Source: Megaustenia siamemsis (lineage: Eukaryota; Mollusca; Gastropoda; Stylommatophora; Ariophantidae). Taken from it: a stretch of DNA of 64,000 bases. Shown piece after piece: positions 26,285 through 37,869 of this stretch; the first letter of the stretch is position 1; the number at the start of each line of letters is the position of its first letter. A program made the translations under genes and the position numbers. The stretch spans positions 14,685,358 to 14,749,357 of the forward strand of contig JAVIAB010000102.1 in assembly GCA_032433765.1 (NCBI GenBank). Direction: 5' to 3'. The notes under the pieces are model-generated. The model saw only the letters and a program-made list of their open reading frames with translations. It was not told the DNA's origin and did not search any database.

Positions 26285-26590
26285 GTTACGATCTCGTGAC
26301 GTCTTGGATAGTGAGAGCCGATGTCTAGCCCTCTCAGACAGCTGCAATAAACAAGTGCTTCTTTGTGCACTTATGCATGTTAAAGAACCTTTGACAGTTA
26401 AAATATCAAAGACTTGCTAGGCATTTTTGGTCGGACAAAGTTGTCAGCAAAAACCTGCCTGCACTGTGGGTCACAGGTCATGTTTGTGCACAGGGGTCAG
26501 GGTTGCTCCTTGGACTTTGTGGAAATTCTTGAGGGGGATATTGGAGCATCGATGGATTCATTCGCAGTGCAGTGATAATGATCCTAACAG
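26285..26590 (+). mobile_element. Possible SINE-like segment, single copy
   Basis: The segment has higher GC than its surroundings and contains GTGCACTTATGCATGTTAAA followed by AGAACC, a kind of motif I associate with molluscan SINE bodies. It ends in an AACAGCAATAACAATAACA-type low-complexity tail near 26,586-26,605. No second copy exists in this window and no TSD is visible. The call rests on recollected resemblance and composition. Confidence 0.35.
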
Positions 26591-26599
26591 CAATAACAA

Positions 26600-27377
26600 T
26601 AACACTATGCAGCTTATTGCTGGTTGAGCTATGATTTATGAGAATTATGCACTTATTGCTAACTAAAATATGATTTGTGATAATTGTGCACTTCATTGCT
26701 GACTTAAATATGATTCATGGTAATTGTGCACTTCATTGCTGACTTATATATGATTTGTGGTAATTGTGCACTTCATTACTGACTTAAATATGATTTGTGA
26801 TAATTGTGCACTTCATTGCTGACTTATATATGATTTGTGGTAATTGTGCACTTCATTGCTGACTTATATATGATTTGTGATAATTGTGCACTTCATTGCT
26901 GACTTATATATGATTTGTGGTAATTGTGCACTTCATTGCTGACTTATATATGATTTGTGGTAATTGTGCACTTCATTGCTGACTTATATATGATTTGTGG
27001 TAATTGTGCACTTCATTGCTGACTTATATATGATTTGTGGTAATTGTGCACTTCATTGCTGACTTAAATATGATTTGTGGTAATTGTGCACTTCATTGCT
27101 GACTTAAATATGATTTGTGGTAATTGTGCACTTCATTGCTGACTTAAATATGATTTGTGGTAATTGTGCACTTCATTGCTGACTTAAATATGATTTGTGG
27201 TAATTGTGCACTTCATTGCTGACTTAAATATGATTTGTGATAATTGTGCACTTCATTGCTGACTTATATATGATTTGTGGTAATTGTGCACTTCATTGCT
27301 GACTTAAATATGATTTGTGGTAATTGTGCACTTCATTGCTGACTTAAATATGATTTGTGGTAATTGTGCACTTCATT
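26600..27377. repeat. 40-bp minisatellite, left part (about 19 copies)
   Basis: Array of the 40-bp unit GACTTATATATGATTTGTGG plus TAATTGTGCACTTCATTGCT. Neighbouring monomers alternate GACTTATATA and GACTTAAATA forms in blocks. The array is interrupted at 27,377 by a LINE-c insertion and continues at 28,440. Confidence 0.95.
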
Positions 27378-28439
27378 CTTCTTCTTCTTCTTCTTCTTCT
27401 TTTCTCTTTCACTGATACCTAAAGTGTGTCGTGGTTTATATCATTTGTCGTTCTTGTGCTGCTCGAATTGTCTGAATTAGTGATTTTCCTTTGTTATTAC
27501 ATGTCTCTGTCACTGCATCTATCCATCTTCTTCTGGGTCTTCCTCTTGGTCTTTTTCCATGCATTCTCGAGAACTCCCTTGATGGTGATTGGTGAGGATT
27601 CATTCTGACCAGGTGGCCAAACCATTTAAGTTGTTGTTGTTCTATATATTCTTGGCAGGGTTTTGTTCCTACCATTTTTCTTATGGTTTCATTTGGTATT
27701 CTATCTCTTCTTGTGTTGTTTGTTACTTTTCTCAAGCATCGCATCTCACATGTATTGATCTTTCTTAAATGTGATTTAGAAAGGGTCCATGTTTGACTTT
27801 CATAGCACAAAATTGGTATGAAGATGCTATTTATCATTTGTTGCTTAACTGGCATAGAAATGTTTGGATGTCTTAGCAATGGTGAAAGCTGGTATGTGAC
27901 AGCATTTGCTTTTTGTATTCTCATGTCAATTTCTCTGTCTAGTTTTCCATCTTCTGTGAACATTGTGCCTAAATACTTGAATTCCTCTACTTGTTTTATT
28001 TCTTTATCTTTGATCTTGATGTTTAATGGGTGTCTTAATTTGCTTATTCTTATAGCCTCTGTTTTTGCTGTGTTAATTTTCATACTGTAGTTTGTGCAGC
28101 TTTTATCTAGAGATGTAAAATGCTGTTGTAGCAGGTTTTCATCCTCATATATTAGGCATTGGTCATCTGCGAAGAGTAGCTCATTGATGTTGGAGTTTTC
28201 TACCTCTATGTTATTATTTGATTTGTCCTTGTTGTTGTTTGTTTCCTGATTTATTTTGTTCATATATATGATGAAGAGGAGTGGTGAGAGGACACATCCT
28301 TGTCTTACTTCTGTTGTAACCTGAAACCATTCTGACAGACCTTCCGTTGTTCTGACAGTACTTTGACTGTTTTTATATAGTGCTATTATATTTTGTAGTA
28401 GTTGTCCTGCTACCCCGTATGTTTCTAAAGTTTCAAATG
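27378..28439 (-). mobile_element. LINE-c insertion splitting the 40-bp array
   Basis: 5'-truncated non-LTR retrotransposon inserted in the 40-bp array. Plus-strand TTCTTCTTCTTC at 27,378-27,400 is the (GAA)n 3' tail. A 10-bp direct repeat GCACTTCATT at 27368-27377 and 28440-28449 is the TSD, itself array sequence. The truncation point falls inside the reverse-transcriptase domain. The preserved open frame indicates a fairly recent insertion compared with the other LINE fragments here. Confidence 0.92.
27436..28439 (-). pseudogene. Partial LINE-c reverse transcriptase (5'-truncated)
   Basis: About 334 uninterrupted codons of a non-LTR pol protein. Visible parts are the palm segment VRQGCVLSPLLF (residues about 46-57), the catalytic FADD box (about 91-94, where many LINEs have YADD), FKYLGTMFTEDG (about 155-166), the thumb region ILCYESQTWTL (about 211-221), KWFGHLVRM (about 273-281) and the basic C-terminal KRPRGRPRRRW (about 297-307). 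The endonuclease and the first RT motifs are missing because of 5' truncation. The GTG at 28441-28443 that opens the frame belongs to the TSD and is not a real start. The product would lack motif A and should be inactive. Proto2/RTE-like affinity is possible; I could not decide the clade. Confidence 0.85.
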
Positions 28440-28690
28440 GCACTTCATTACTGACTTAAATATGATTTGTAATAATTGTGCACTTCATTGCTGACTTATA
28501 TATGATTTGTAATAATTGTGCACTTCATTGCTGACTTATATATGATTTGTGGTAATTGTGCACTTCATTGCTGACTTAAATATGATTTGTGGTAATTGTG
28601 CACTTCATTGCTGACTTAAATATGACTTATGGTAATTGTGCACTTCATTGCTGACTTAAATATGATTTGTGGTAATTGTGCACATTTTGT
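28440..28690. repeat. 40-bp minisatellite, right part (about 6 copies)
   Basis: Continuation of the 40-bp array after the LINE-c insertion, starting with the duplicated target GCACTTCATT. Copies include the variants TTTGTAATAATTG and GACTTATGG. Confidence 0.94.
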
Positions 28691-29017
28691 TGATTGAGGT
28701 TTTTTTTTTAAATTTAGTATGGGTTCATGTGTGTTTTATTTCTGAATTAAAATCTGTATGGTGTGTGCACTTTCACTGATAATTTACAATTATTACTTTC
28801 TGTTATTGTTCTGTTTGGTAAGGATTAAACATTTGTTCAAATGTATTTTTCAATCAAAGTTAATTCAGATCATAACATTTCCTTGATGTCTCTTTTAAAC
28901 TCATATCTTTTGGAAATGCAGTAATCAACTTCTTATTCCTTGTGTGTGCATCTTTCATTATTGCAACATCAATGTAGAGATTGCAGCTTCATTTGTTAAA
29001 TGTGGCATACACCTCAA
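28691..29017. other. Unique AT-rich sequence, no feature recognised
   Basis: AT-rich spacer with a T-run near 28,705. No coding or RNA feature recognised. Confidence 0.45.
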
Positions 29018-29540
29018 CATCATCACCACCACTGCAACCATCACTGTCATTAAGTGCCATACTTGCTGGCATATGTGAGTATGAATCTCCACAACTTTCA
29101 ATTTCTGCAGCTGTCTGGTCAATTCTGAACACTTCTCCATGACTGCTTGTCTCCACACCTGTTTTATCAATTCTGTTGTTGAATCCTACCAAATTATTCT
29201 CTTAAACTATCTTGTATTTTTGTTTTCTCTGTTTCCCTCTATCTCTTCATCCCTCACACTTTATTTTCAGGTTGTCACAGTATATATATATATATTCCAA
29301 CTTTTCCCTTATCATTGCAGGACCAAAAAGTATATGATTGTTTCCTTCTTATGTTGGCAAAAGTTTTTGTTTTGGCCTCTTTTAGAGTGTCCTCATTACT
29401 CCCTTTAGCTGTTATTCTTAGCTTTTTTACTCTGAAATCATATTTCTATGGCCACCAAATATATTTTTGCCTGTTTTGTTCAAATATCCAGGATTCTCTT
29501 TTATATGTCAAGACCATAACATAATATTGAAGATCTAAGG
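29018..29540 (-). mobile_element. Decayed RTE-b LINE 3' fragment
   Basis: Heavily diverged but collinear with the RTE-b copies at 23438 and 31374. Shared plus-strand landmarks are ATCATCACCACC (tail, 29,020), GAATCTCCACAACTTTC (29,083), TCTGTTGTTGAATCCTACCA (29,172), ATTCTCTTAAACTATCTTG (29,197), CCCTCTATCTCTT (29,236), TTATCATTGCAGGACCAAAA (29,310) and ATGATTGTTTCCTTCTTATG (29,334). An internal (TA)n expansion at 29,281-29,296 lies at the spot that became a minisatellite in the copy at 57017. No usable frame remains. Confidence 0.72.
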
Positions 29541-30465
29541 TCAGTCTCTATAGAAGAAATTGAACTTATTTTTTCATTTTGACATGTATGTTTTGTGACT
29601 TACAACATTGACAAAGTATTCCTTTCAGAACAACTCATGTTGTGAGCATTTCACTTCTTTACTTCTCCTTTCTTTTCCAAACTACTTTGCTAGCTCATCC
29701 TAGATCTTTTTTTCCTCCTAACTTTGTCAACTTTTCATGTTGCTTGTAAAAACCGATGTTTTCAAGTGCTTGCATTCTACTACTAATAAATTTGGTATCT
29801 TGTTAAATATTCTAGTTAACATTACTCTTGTTGCATTTTCCATTTTGGTTTCTTAAATTTGTGACAAGCTTTCTTCTCAAAAACATGATTTTTAAAACAA
29901 TGTTCTGCAGGTGACTGAACTTTGAGATTTTCACTAGTCCATCCATGACTCACATACACAAAATAATATTGGATCTATATGTAGCTATTGTAAAAGCTTT
30001 GTTCCCATTTTTATTTTTCATTTTTAATTATATTTGCCATTTTGTTGTTGTTGCCTCAACAAAACTGATTCTGTTATTATTTTTGTGCTTAATATTCCAT
30101 CTTTTGTTATGAAGATTTCCTCTCACTTTCTTTACTATTCTATAATTTATCTGAATTTAACATTTTATTGCTGTTTTTTTTATTTTGTTTAATATATACT
30201 TACTTACATTACTTTTCTTTTTTAGTGTTTCTATATCATGGGAAAGTGTGTTTGGGTCTGTGCTTTGTTTCATGTGTGGTCCTTTTTATATACTGTTAGT
30301 TTAAAAATAAAACAATAAATTGTAGCTTTTAATGTTTTTCTGTTTTGTTTATCTCAAACAGCCTCGGCTCAGGGGTGACATTTCCAACACAAAATGTGGA
30401 TCTGGACTCTGATAATCTGCTTGGTCAGAGACAGAGATGGATGGAGGAGGGAGATAATGGTAATC
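29541..30465. other. Unique AT-rich sequence, no feature recognised
   Basis: Very T-rich sequence, about 900 bp, without a recognisable gene. The last 120 bases include a small open frame without recognisable domains. Confidence 0.45.
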
Positions 30466-31205
30466 CATCAAATCTGTTAAATTATATCTCTAGTAGATCC
30501 TGGTATTGCCTGATATCTGTTCAATTATGTCTCTAATAGATCCTGGTATTGCCTGCTATCTGTTCAATTATGTCACAAAAATATCCTGGTAATGCATAAT
30601 ATCTATTATGTCTCAAATAGATCCTGGTAATTTATGATATCTGTTATGTCTCAAATAGATCCTGGTAATGCCAGCTATCTGTCATGTCTAAAATAGATCC
30701 TGGTAATGCATAATATCTATTATGTATCAAATAGATCCTGGTAATTTATTTTATCTGTTATGTCTCAAATAGATCCTGGTAATGCCAGCTATCTGTCATG
30801 TCTAAAATAGATCCTGGTAATGCATAATATCTATTATGTCTCAAATAGATCCTGGTAATTTATTATATCTGTTATGTCTCATATAGATGCTTGTAATTCA
30901 TTATATCTGTTATGTCTCATATAGATGCTTGTAATTCATATCTGTTATGTCTCAAATAGATCCTGGTAATTCATTATATCTGTTATGTCTCATATAGATG
31001 CTTGTAATTCATTATATCTGTTATGTCTCATATAGATGCTTGTAATTCATACCTGTTATGTCTCAAATAGATCCTGGTAATTTATGATATCTGTAATGTC
31101 TCAAATAGATCCTGGTAATTCATTATATCTGTTATGTCTCATATAGATGCTTGTAATTCATATCTTTTATGTCTCAAATAGATCCTGGTAATGCCTGCTA
31201 TCCCT
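30466..31205. repeat. Minisatellite, unit about 38-40 bp, about 18 copies
   Basis: Array of a unit containing TCTGTTATGTCTCAAATAGA then TCCTGGTAATTCATTATA. Two monomer types interleave (ATAGATCCTGG and ATAGATGCTTG), and the GATGCTTG type recurs in pairs near 30,880-31,050, suggesting local block duplication. Left copies are the most diverged. Confidence 0.9.
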
Positions 31206-31373
31206 TTTGTTTTAGATTCTAGTCCCTCATGTTTTAGTCATCTCCACAAATAATAAGCCATTAGAACTGAAACAAATTCCACAATGTTTGATATTGTAGG
31301 AAAAAGTGTAATAAATTATACTACACCAAAAAATACATCCTTTTTAAAATGGCTAATGTAAATTATATTCATC
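31206..31373. other. Unique spacer, no feature recognised
   Basis: Short unique DNA between the minisatellite and an RTE-b fragment; nothing recognised. Confidence 0.4.
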
Positions 31374-31904
31374 ATCATCAAGTACTGGGCCTACTGGCGT
31401 AGGTGATCATGTCTCTCCACAACTTTAGATCATGACAGTTATTTATCATTTCTGTTGTTGACCTTCTGCCAAGCCATTCTCTTAAGTTGTCTGGTATCTT
31501 TTCTCTTTGCTTCCCTCTATCTCTTTGTCCCTAAATTTTTCCAGTTGTTACAATATGTTCCAGCTGTTCTCTTATCATTACATGGCCAAAAAATGATGAT
31601 TGTTTCTTCCTAATATTGGAAATTAGCTCTCTTTTTGCTTTGGCCTGTTTCAGAACGTTTTCATTACACTTCTTAGCCGTCCATGGTATTCTCAACATTC
31701 TTCTGTAAAACCACATTTCTACAGACTCCAGTGATTTTGTTGTTTGTCATCCTATTGTCCATGATTCACATCCAAGTGTTAAGACTGGCTCTACATAACA
31801 TTTAAGAACTCTGTATCTTGTTTCTATTGTCAAAAATGGATTGCATTTCATTTCCTCATTTTCCTGATGATCTTCCTCATTTTTTGGAAAGCTGCTTTTG
31901 AATT
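31374..31904 (-). mobile_element. RTE-b LINE 3' fragment (minus strand)
   Basis: 5'-truncated RTE-b copy with plus-strand tail CATCATCATCAAGTACTGGG at 31,371-31,390. Part of the frame is open: MWFYRRMLRIPWTAKKCNEN, KAKRELISNIRKKQSSFFGH and EQLEHIVTTGKI. It is closely related to the copy at 23438 (same order of blocks, including GTTTCTATTGT.AAAAATGG). Its right part is met by SINE-4, whose TSD begins at 31905. Confidence 0.85.
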
Positions 31905-32197
31905 AAATTTAAATATCTATCTATCTATTGTCCTTTCGAGCCGAAAACGGCACATAGGGCAGAACCACAATCTCAAAAACAGAAACCTTTGCATGCCAAA
32001 GTGGCACATATTGCAGAGATCATTGTTTCTAAAATCTATGGCTCTGTTTCCATAACAATACTTTTTACAATGACAGCTTGTCAAGCCATCGATCAACCTC
32101 CTTAGTTGCCTCTTACGACATGCCTGGAAGGTCACAGTGTCACTATTCTTTACTTCCATCATGAGGCTCTGGTAACACACAGGAAAAATTTAAATAT
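31905..32197 (-). mobile_element. SINE-4 copy with 12-bp TSD
   Basis: Short dispersed element homologous to 52990-53215 in the other orientation. Shared landmarks on the minus strand are CACTGTGACCTTCCAGGCA, TAAGAGGC.ACTAAGGAGG, GATGGCTTGACAAGCTGTCA, TATGGAAACAGAGCCATAGA and CTGCCCTATGTGCCGT followed by AAAGGACAAT(AGAT)n. The exact 12-bp repeat AAATTTAAATAT at 31905-31916 and 32186-32197 is the TSD, so the body is 31917-32185. No convincing tRNA-like promoter is seen; it may be the 3' end of an unrecognised LINE rather than a true SINE. Confidence 0.83.
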
Positions 32198-33067
32198 AGG
32201 TTCAAATTATTTGATTCTTTGTTGCTCACTTCAAGACAGTGCTTTGCCATTAGCTACCCACAAACGCTCTCTTTCCAACTCTTGCGAAACGTCTCAATGA
32301 TTCTCCCTTTTACATTTCATTGTATAGAAGAGTGGTTTTGCCTGCTTACATATCTGCTTCCAAAAGCTCAATTTACCACAAGTTGGGAATATATTTAATA
32401 AACTGCACCTCAGATTGTGCTTCTTTTGTGTGCTTTCTGTCATGTTGTCATGACTTCCAATGGAAAACAGGTGAAACACTTGTTCCCAATGGACTATTTA
32501 AAAGACTTCAACAAGCCATGAAAAGTAAGTATACTAAATTTCTGTAAAAAAAATAGCAAGTTTACATTATTATATCTTGTTGTATTGTGATTGAGTAGTC
32601 TGTCAAAATGATAAGGCCTGGATAGATCATAGTACTCATAGGATATGAGATTTGTCTACATTGTTTGACTTCATACTGTGTCTACATTAAATGTGAATTC
32701 CTCTATTATATTGAACATTCTGAATTGGATATTCACTCAGCAAAGACATAAATGGATATAGTTAGCAAAAAAATAACATGCTTTTATTGGAAATTTATCT
32801 GGATTCATAATTTGGTAACATTTTCAATTTTCCAGCTTTATTTTCCTATTCCTTCACTTTTTAAATACTTGCTCCATTGATTTTATATCATACAAATATT
32901 ATTCCCATCTTATGCAATATTCTTTCTTTAATTTCATTAATGAAGTGATATGATTTATTTAACAACATAATTTTTACAGAATGTTTGCATTGGCGACATA
33001 GGGTAGCTCACAAATCTAAATTAGATATTTCAGTTTAAACCAGCAAAATAATCAGGAAGGCAAATAG
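32198..33067. other. Unique AT-rich sequence, no feature recognised
   Basis: No repeat, RNA gene or coding domain recognised over about 870 bp. Short open frames on both strands look random. Confidence 0.45.
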
Positions 33068-33370
33068 TTAATTCACTCCTAGAACTTTCTCTATATTTAG
33101 TTCTTAATTCACTCCTAGCACTTTCACTATATTTAGTTCTTAATTCACTCCTAGAACTTTCACTATATTTAGTTCTTAATTCACTCCTAGCACTTTCACT
33201 ATATTTAGTTCTTAATTCACTCCTAGCACTTTCACTATATTTAGTTCTTAATTGACTTCTAGAACTTTCTCTATATTTAGTTCTTAATTCACTCCTAGCA
33301 CTTTCACTATATTTAGTTCTTAATTCACTCCTAACACTTTCACTATATTTAGTTCTTAATTCACTCCAAA
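33068..33370. repeat. 36-bp minisatellite, about 8 copies
   Basis: Array of the unit AGTTCTTAATTCACTCCTAG plus CACTTTCACTATATTT. Two versions alternate: CTAGCACTTTCAC and CTAGAACTTTC(T/A)C. The unit is divisible by 3 and opens a minus-strand frame with the repeated peptide SELRTKYSESAR, judged an artefact of the repeat. Confidence 0.93.
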
Positions 33371-33519
33371 GAGGTTTCCTTTTTTGAAGAAAAATAATAA
33401 TTTTTGTTTTTGTTTTTCTATATTCCAGGTGAGTTCCAATGACAGACAAGTGCTGCTTGTAAGGTCAGTGCTGCCACTATTTGTTCAGAAAATACTATAA
33501 AGCGTAAATAATATATTTT

Positions 33520-33842
33520 GTTGTTGCTTTCGCCAGCTTTCATCTCTGATGAAGTCCCTAGAGACTAGGAACTGAATTTTGCGTGTTAATCCATTTTTCC
33601 CTGGCAGCCGTGTGCACAGGGGTCCCTCACCGCACAGGCAGATAACTCCGACTTCGGAGGTACTCATGTTTTTTCCATCAATGAGTAACTGACGTTTCAA
33701 ACTGGGTCTCACTGCTGAGACCAGGGGTGGTTGCCGCAGAGAAAAATCATAAATAAAAATCCCAACTGGTGTAGCCGAGATTTGGACCTACAACCTCTCT
33801 GTCCCGAGACCGGCGTCTTGCCTCGAGACCAACAAGCCCCCC
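33520..33842 (-). mobile_element. SINE-3 copy (minus strand), tRNA-like head
   Basis: Homologous to the copy at 50608-50850. Shared plus-strand landmarks are AGACTAGGAACTGAATTTTG, TCCCTGGCAGCC, ACAGGCAGATAACTC, CTTCGGAGGTACT and CTCACTGCTGA.ACCAGG. The right end read on the minus strand resembles a tRNA gene: an A-box-like GGTCTCGAGGCAAGACG and a B-box-like AGGTCCAAATCTCGGC, so transcription would run leftward by RNA polymerase III. It immediately precedes, and probably interrupts, a DR-5 copy starting at 33843. Confidence 0.75.
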
Positions 33843-34575
33843 CATGAACTGGGAATATGAGGAAACTGCAACAAGAAACAATTTCATGCATAGCCATCAA
33901 TAGTTTCTGCCGCCTATCCACCATATACCCCGAAGCCCACGTCTCCTGAAAATGATGACCGTCAAACTTCTTTAAAAATGTATAGCGCTTGATGATGTTA
34001 GGCCATCGTTGTTGACTCCAATTCCGAAGATACAAACACACAGTTAGTCGTCAGATCATCCCCATCGCACATCAAACAACAGACCATAAGATTAGAGTAA
34101 GGCCGGTCTAGGGATTAACGATGGGCCATTACAATGTCGTAGCACACATAGCAATGTCACAAGCACAGCAATGACGCGCCGTTTAGATTCTTGATTACTC
34201 TAGTGAATGCAGCCTACGACGAAAAACAGTGCAAATTCCCTTAAAGGATAAAACTGCGGCTGATGAAGCATTTCACATTAATAAGTAACATGTAAATAAC
34301 TTGCGTCAAGGTATTCCAATGGTCATGAACAGCACCAATGTGACGTAAAGCGCAGATCAAGTCTAGACGGTCGAAGGTCGCATTGACAACACTTGATTTG
34401 TTAAAAAGGGACTGTTGCCGGCGTACGATTTCACTTTAGCGGCACATATGTAATAAGTAGATCATCATTTTGACTTTAACGCAGAAAAGTGCAACGGAGA
34501 ACCGAAATTAATCAGACTCGGGATGCACTTTCTGCAGTGATCAAGAGGACATGTACTAGATCCGCCATCTTGGAG
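33843..34575 (-). repeat. DR-5 dispersed repeat, longest copy
   Basis: The part at 33843-33935 matches one end of the copies at 37870 and 57342 (GGAATATGAGGAAACTGCAA, then CATCAATAGTTTCTGCCGCC, TATCCACCATAT). The part from about 33,960 to 34,575 matches 25370-26090. This copy therefore links two segments found separately elsewhere. The right end carries CCGCCATCTTGG at 34,563-34,574, a strong YY1/TISU-like match (minus-strand CCAAGATGGCGG). Its CpG-containing composition differs from the AT-rich surroundings. I do not recognise the family. A decayed retroelement 5' region or a processed pseudogene is possible. Confidence 0.6.
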
Positions 34576-36259
34576 ACAGAAGTCCAAATAATATATAGAC
34601 TGTTATGTTTTAACCCTTAATTATGACACATATCTATAACTCTTCAATTTACGATACAGTAGTAAAAATTACTACCACTTAAATGTAAAATTAGGTGCTC
34701 TAAAAATAGTCATTTCTTTGAACTTTTGACACACTGCTGTGTGTTTCAAACTAGACTAAACACAGGGACTCAGAATTCCTGGCTCAGGTTGATTTATGTT
34801 CTGAATTTCATGCCATGGGCTGGATGTGTTACAATGTCAATCGGTACAATCGCAGTAAGTCGTCAGTATATTCGGCTACCTCATAACATTATTCACCGTG
34901 TTTCCTGAGTCCCAAAGGGTTGTTTAATGGCTGCCAATGTCCTGAAAGTTTCTCTGGTCGCAGAAAAGAAAAGGAAAAACTACCAAGCAATTTCTATAAA
35001 ATTAGCTATTTTTGGTTGTTGCAGAAATGATCTATCTCAAGGAATAAACAAAAAATCCTACATCAATGGAAACAAATCCAACACTCTGGAGTAATTGGGG
35101 GAAGGTACATGGAAGAGGGGTGTTTGACCACAGCAAAATGTCTAATTTTGAAGAATGTGTGTTTTGATGGTGTCATTTTAACGATATCGTAATCCAGGGT
35201 TAATGGATGCCAAGAAATTATCAATACCTGGTAAACATTTAATAAAAGATGACTGATGTACCTAGGACTGGTTATATCATCCTGGTCTTGCTTGAATTTT
35301 GGAAGGCCTGGCCAGTCTTGGTTTTCAGTCCTTAGTGACTGTTAAGCCCATCCCATCTCCACGACAAGGAGCTGGCCTTGGTGAGAAAATTAGCTTCTGA
35401 TTATAAGATTCCTTGTGTTCCATCTATACTTGATGTTTGACATCGGTGCAGGTAGTTTGAATTTTTATTTAAACCATCATTTCTTATTTTAAAAAGTACA
35501 TTTTGTGTTATCCACAAAGAAGAAAAAAATGATCTTCTGACATTCAGCTTTTATTGCTACACTCTCTATAGAGTTTCCTTGTACATTTTTATATTTCAGA
35601 CATGAGTTGTTTAGAGAGATGGGTCAAGATAGCGTAAATGATGTATGTTAATGGCTTTGAGAGGCCTGTCAGTGGCTGGAGTGTAGGATCCTATGGCACA
35701 AAGTACATCCCATGTCAACAACCAGAACCTGACATGCAAGTTTCAGCTGTTTCAAGATGGATTTTGTTTTGGCCTTTTCACTATTCACAAAATGTTTTGT
35801 TTTGTTTTAAACATCATGTAAATTCTAGCAGGAAAATTAATTTGATGTAGTTACTGAATTTTTTAAATTTATTTTTTAATAAATGAGGTGAATGCATGAA
35901 AAAATACACATATGGAGATAAGATTTTTCTTGAGAGGAAAGTCTTTTTTCCACATTTTTAAATTTGATGTTTTGACTGAAATCAGTAAAATATGAAATTC
36001 TTTACAAACTAAAGTCTAAGATTATTGTAATTTTTGTGCTCAAATATACCAAAAATAAAACATCTTTGATTATTTACTTCACAAACACATTTTGGTTGAC
36101 CAAATTGAAAAAAAAGGAACGCGGTATTCTGTTTTGTGTAGATATCAACTGCAAGGAAGAGCTCAGAAAACTTCAAACATCTGCAGTATTAAATCCTATA
36201 GGACTATCTTTAATATAGTATTTTATTTTTTTTTTTAATATAAAAAATCTGGAAGTGAA
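34576..36259. other. Unique sequence, no feature recognised
   Basis: About 1.7 kb without tandem repeats, recognisable mobile elements or coding domains. A few 60-70-codon frames occur but show no family signature. Exons of a spliced gene cannot be excluded by eye. Confidence 0.4.
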
Positions 36260-36470
36260 TTCACTGTCAGGTTGCTCTGAAAGCTCTAGCCAAACCTCCC
36301 ACTCATTCTTTTTTCATGTTCAGAGTCTCCTTGATGTCTTGAAACCACTTCCTTTTCTTGGTCTACCTCTGATGCCTTTTTGGCTGTCATGCTTTCTCAG
36401 CAATCTGCATTTAGTAGTTTGCCGTTACTTTCTGACTGGTTCTGGCCATTTAATACCTTAGGTCCATCTG
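36260..36470 (-). mobile_element. Possible decayed LINE C-terminal remnant
   Basis: The minus strand gives GIRGRPRK then, after a one-base frame change, KWFQDIKETLNMKK and EWEVWLELSEQ. The GRPRKRW-like basic motif followed by a WEVW-type segment resembles LINE pol C-termini. No tail or TSD is seen and frames are broken, so this is weak. Confidence 0.35.
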
Positions 36471-37869
36471 GTGGCCTGCGATACCAGGCCGCTCCAGCTC
36501 TTGCCTTCAAGACCATTGTCTACTGAGTTGATCCTCTGCCTGTTCTGCCAGCAGTTGTGTATACTATAACAGGGAGACTTCCTTCCTTAACTTGTTCTCT
36601 GTAGTTTGGCCGGCCAGCCAGAGCCCTTGCCCAGGGGTGGTACTGCTGTACAGACACAGGGAGCCATACGTGGACTGGATAGGAGTGGGGGAACCAAATA
36701 GGCTTCAGGGCCTTCCTGGGAAATGTGGCTACCTCTTCCTGTACGGTAAACAAAAAAAATCACTTTTAGTGAAGAATATTTGCAATTGATGTCTAGAACT
36801 GAAGTGAATTGCTGCATATTGATAACAAAAACGTGAGCTTCCAGTACTCTCTCTAGTACAATGCTGGCTTCAATCAAATTGATTGCAGTGTTTTGTGAAA
36901 GTGAGATGTGCAAAGTGTAAATAAAAGTTGCGCTTCCAAAAGATTCTCTGTACTTTTCTTGTATGCATGTAAAGATAATAATATAAGTTTGTGGTGGAGA
37001 GAGTTGATCAAAGACAACAACAAGGATATACAGAGAACATTTCTACAGCAAATGTTTTTTCACTTGAGATTAGAAAACAGTTCCTCTTTGGGCTCCTTTT
37101 GGCAGATGAATAAGAGTCTGGGACTGAAACATTTGGTCATTTGAGATCTTATTTACAGAAGATCATTGAGAATTAATTGTAAAGATAATAAGAAGGCTTA
37201 TGTTATAATAGAATGATCATCACTGCGCTCTCAACACATCCATAGACGCACTCATCTTCTCCTCAGAATACTCCCAATGATCTTCAGGATTGTGTCAATG
37301 GAATCACGTTATTCCTTAATTCCCTAATTAGCAGATTGAAGTGTTAATAGAATTGTACTGCTGTTTATTCTTTGATATTACTTCATCACCATTTTTGTCC
37401 TTACTTTCTGTCACTTGTTTGTTATTATTTACCTTTAGAAGTTAGTCCTTTTCACTGTTTTGTTCTGTTGGAAGGTTGACAGATTTAGACAAAGTAGGTT
37501 TCTATAATCAATTGGGTATTTGATGCAGTGTTTACACCAGTGTGGACATTGTCATCAATTCCTGTAAATATTTGAAACCTATTTGCTGTTATATTTTTTA
37601 AATACATTTTTTCCCTTTTGCAATGAATACAACACAGTAAATGTCTGATTAATTATTTGATAGATCATCTTCATAGCACATGGAACAAACCCCTCAGCAT
37701 ATCCCCTCATCGTGTAGCAACTGACAACATGTAATGGCTATTGTGCACCTCCAAAATATTCTAGCAAGAGAACTTGAAATAGTTTACTTATGAAATGAAA
37801 GAAAACTCCCAAATCTTGTTGCAATATCCAGAAGTACATATGGTTATGGTTAGTCGAAGGCCCCGGTAT
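36471..37869. other. Unique sequence, no feature recognised
   Basis: A GC-richer patch (36,480-36,740) holds several overlapping open frames on both strands without a recognisable domain. The remainder is AT-rich. Nothing can be supported. Confidence 0.4.

Noticed and set aside
36520..36913. Overlapping open frames on both strands in a GC-rich patch
   Set aside because: Several frames are open together, which reflects composition; no domain is recognised in any of them.
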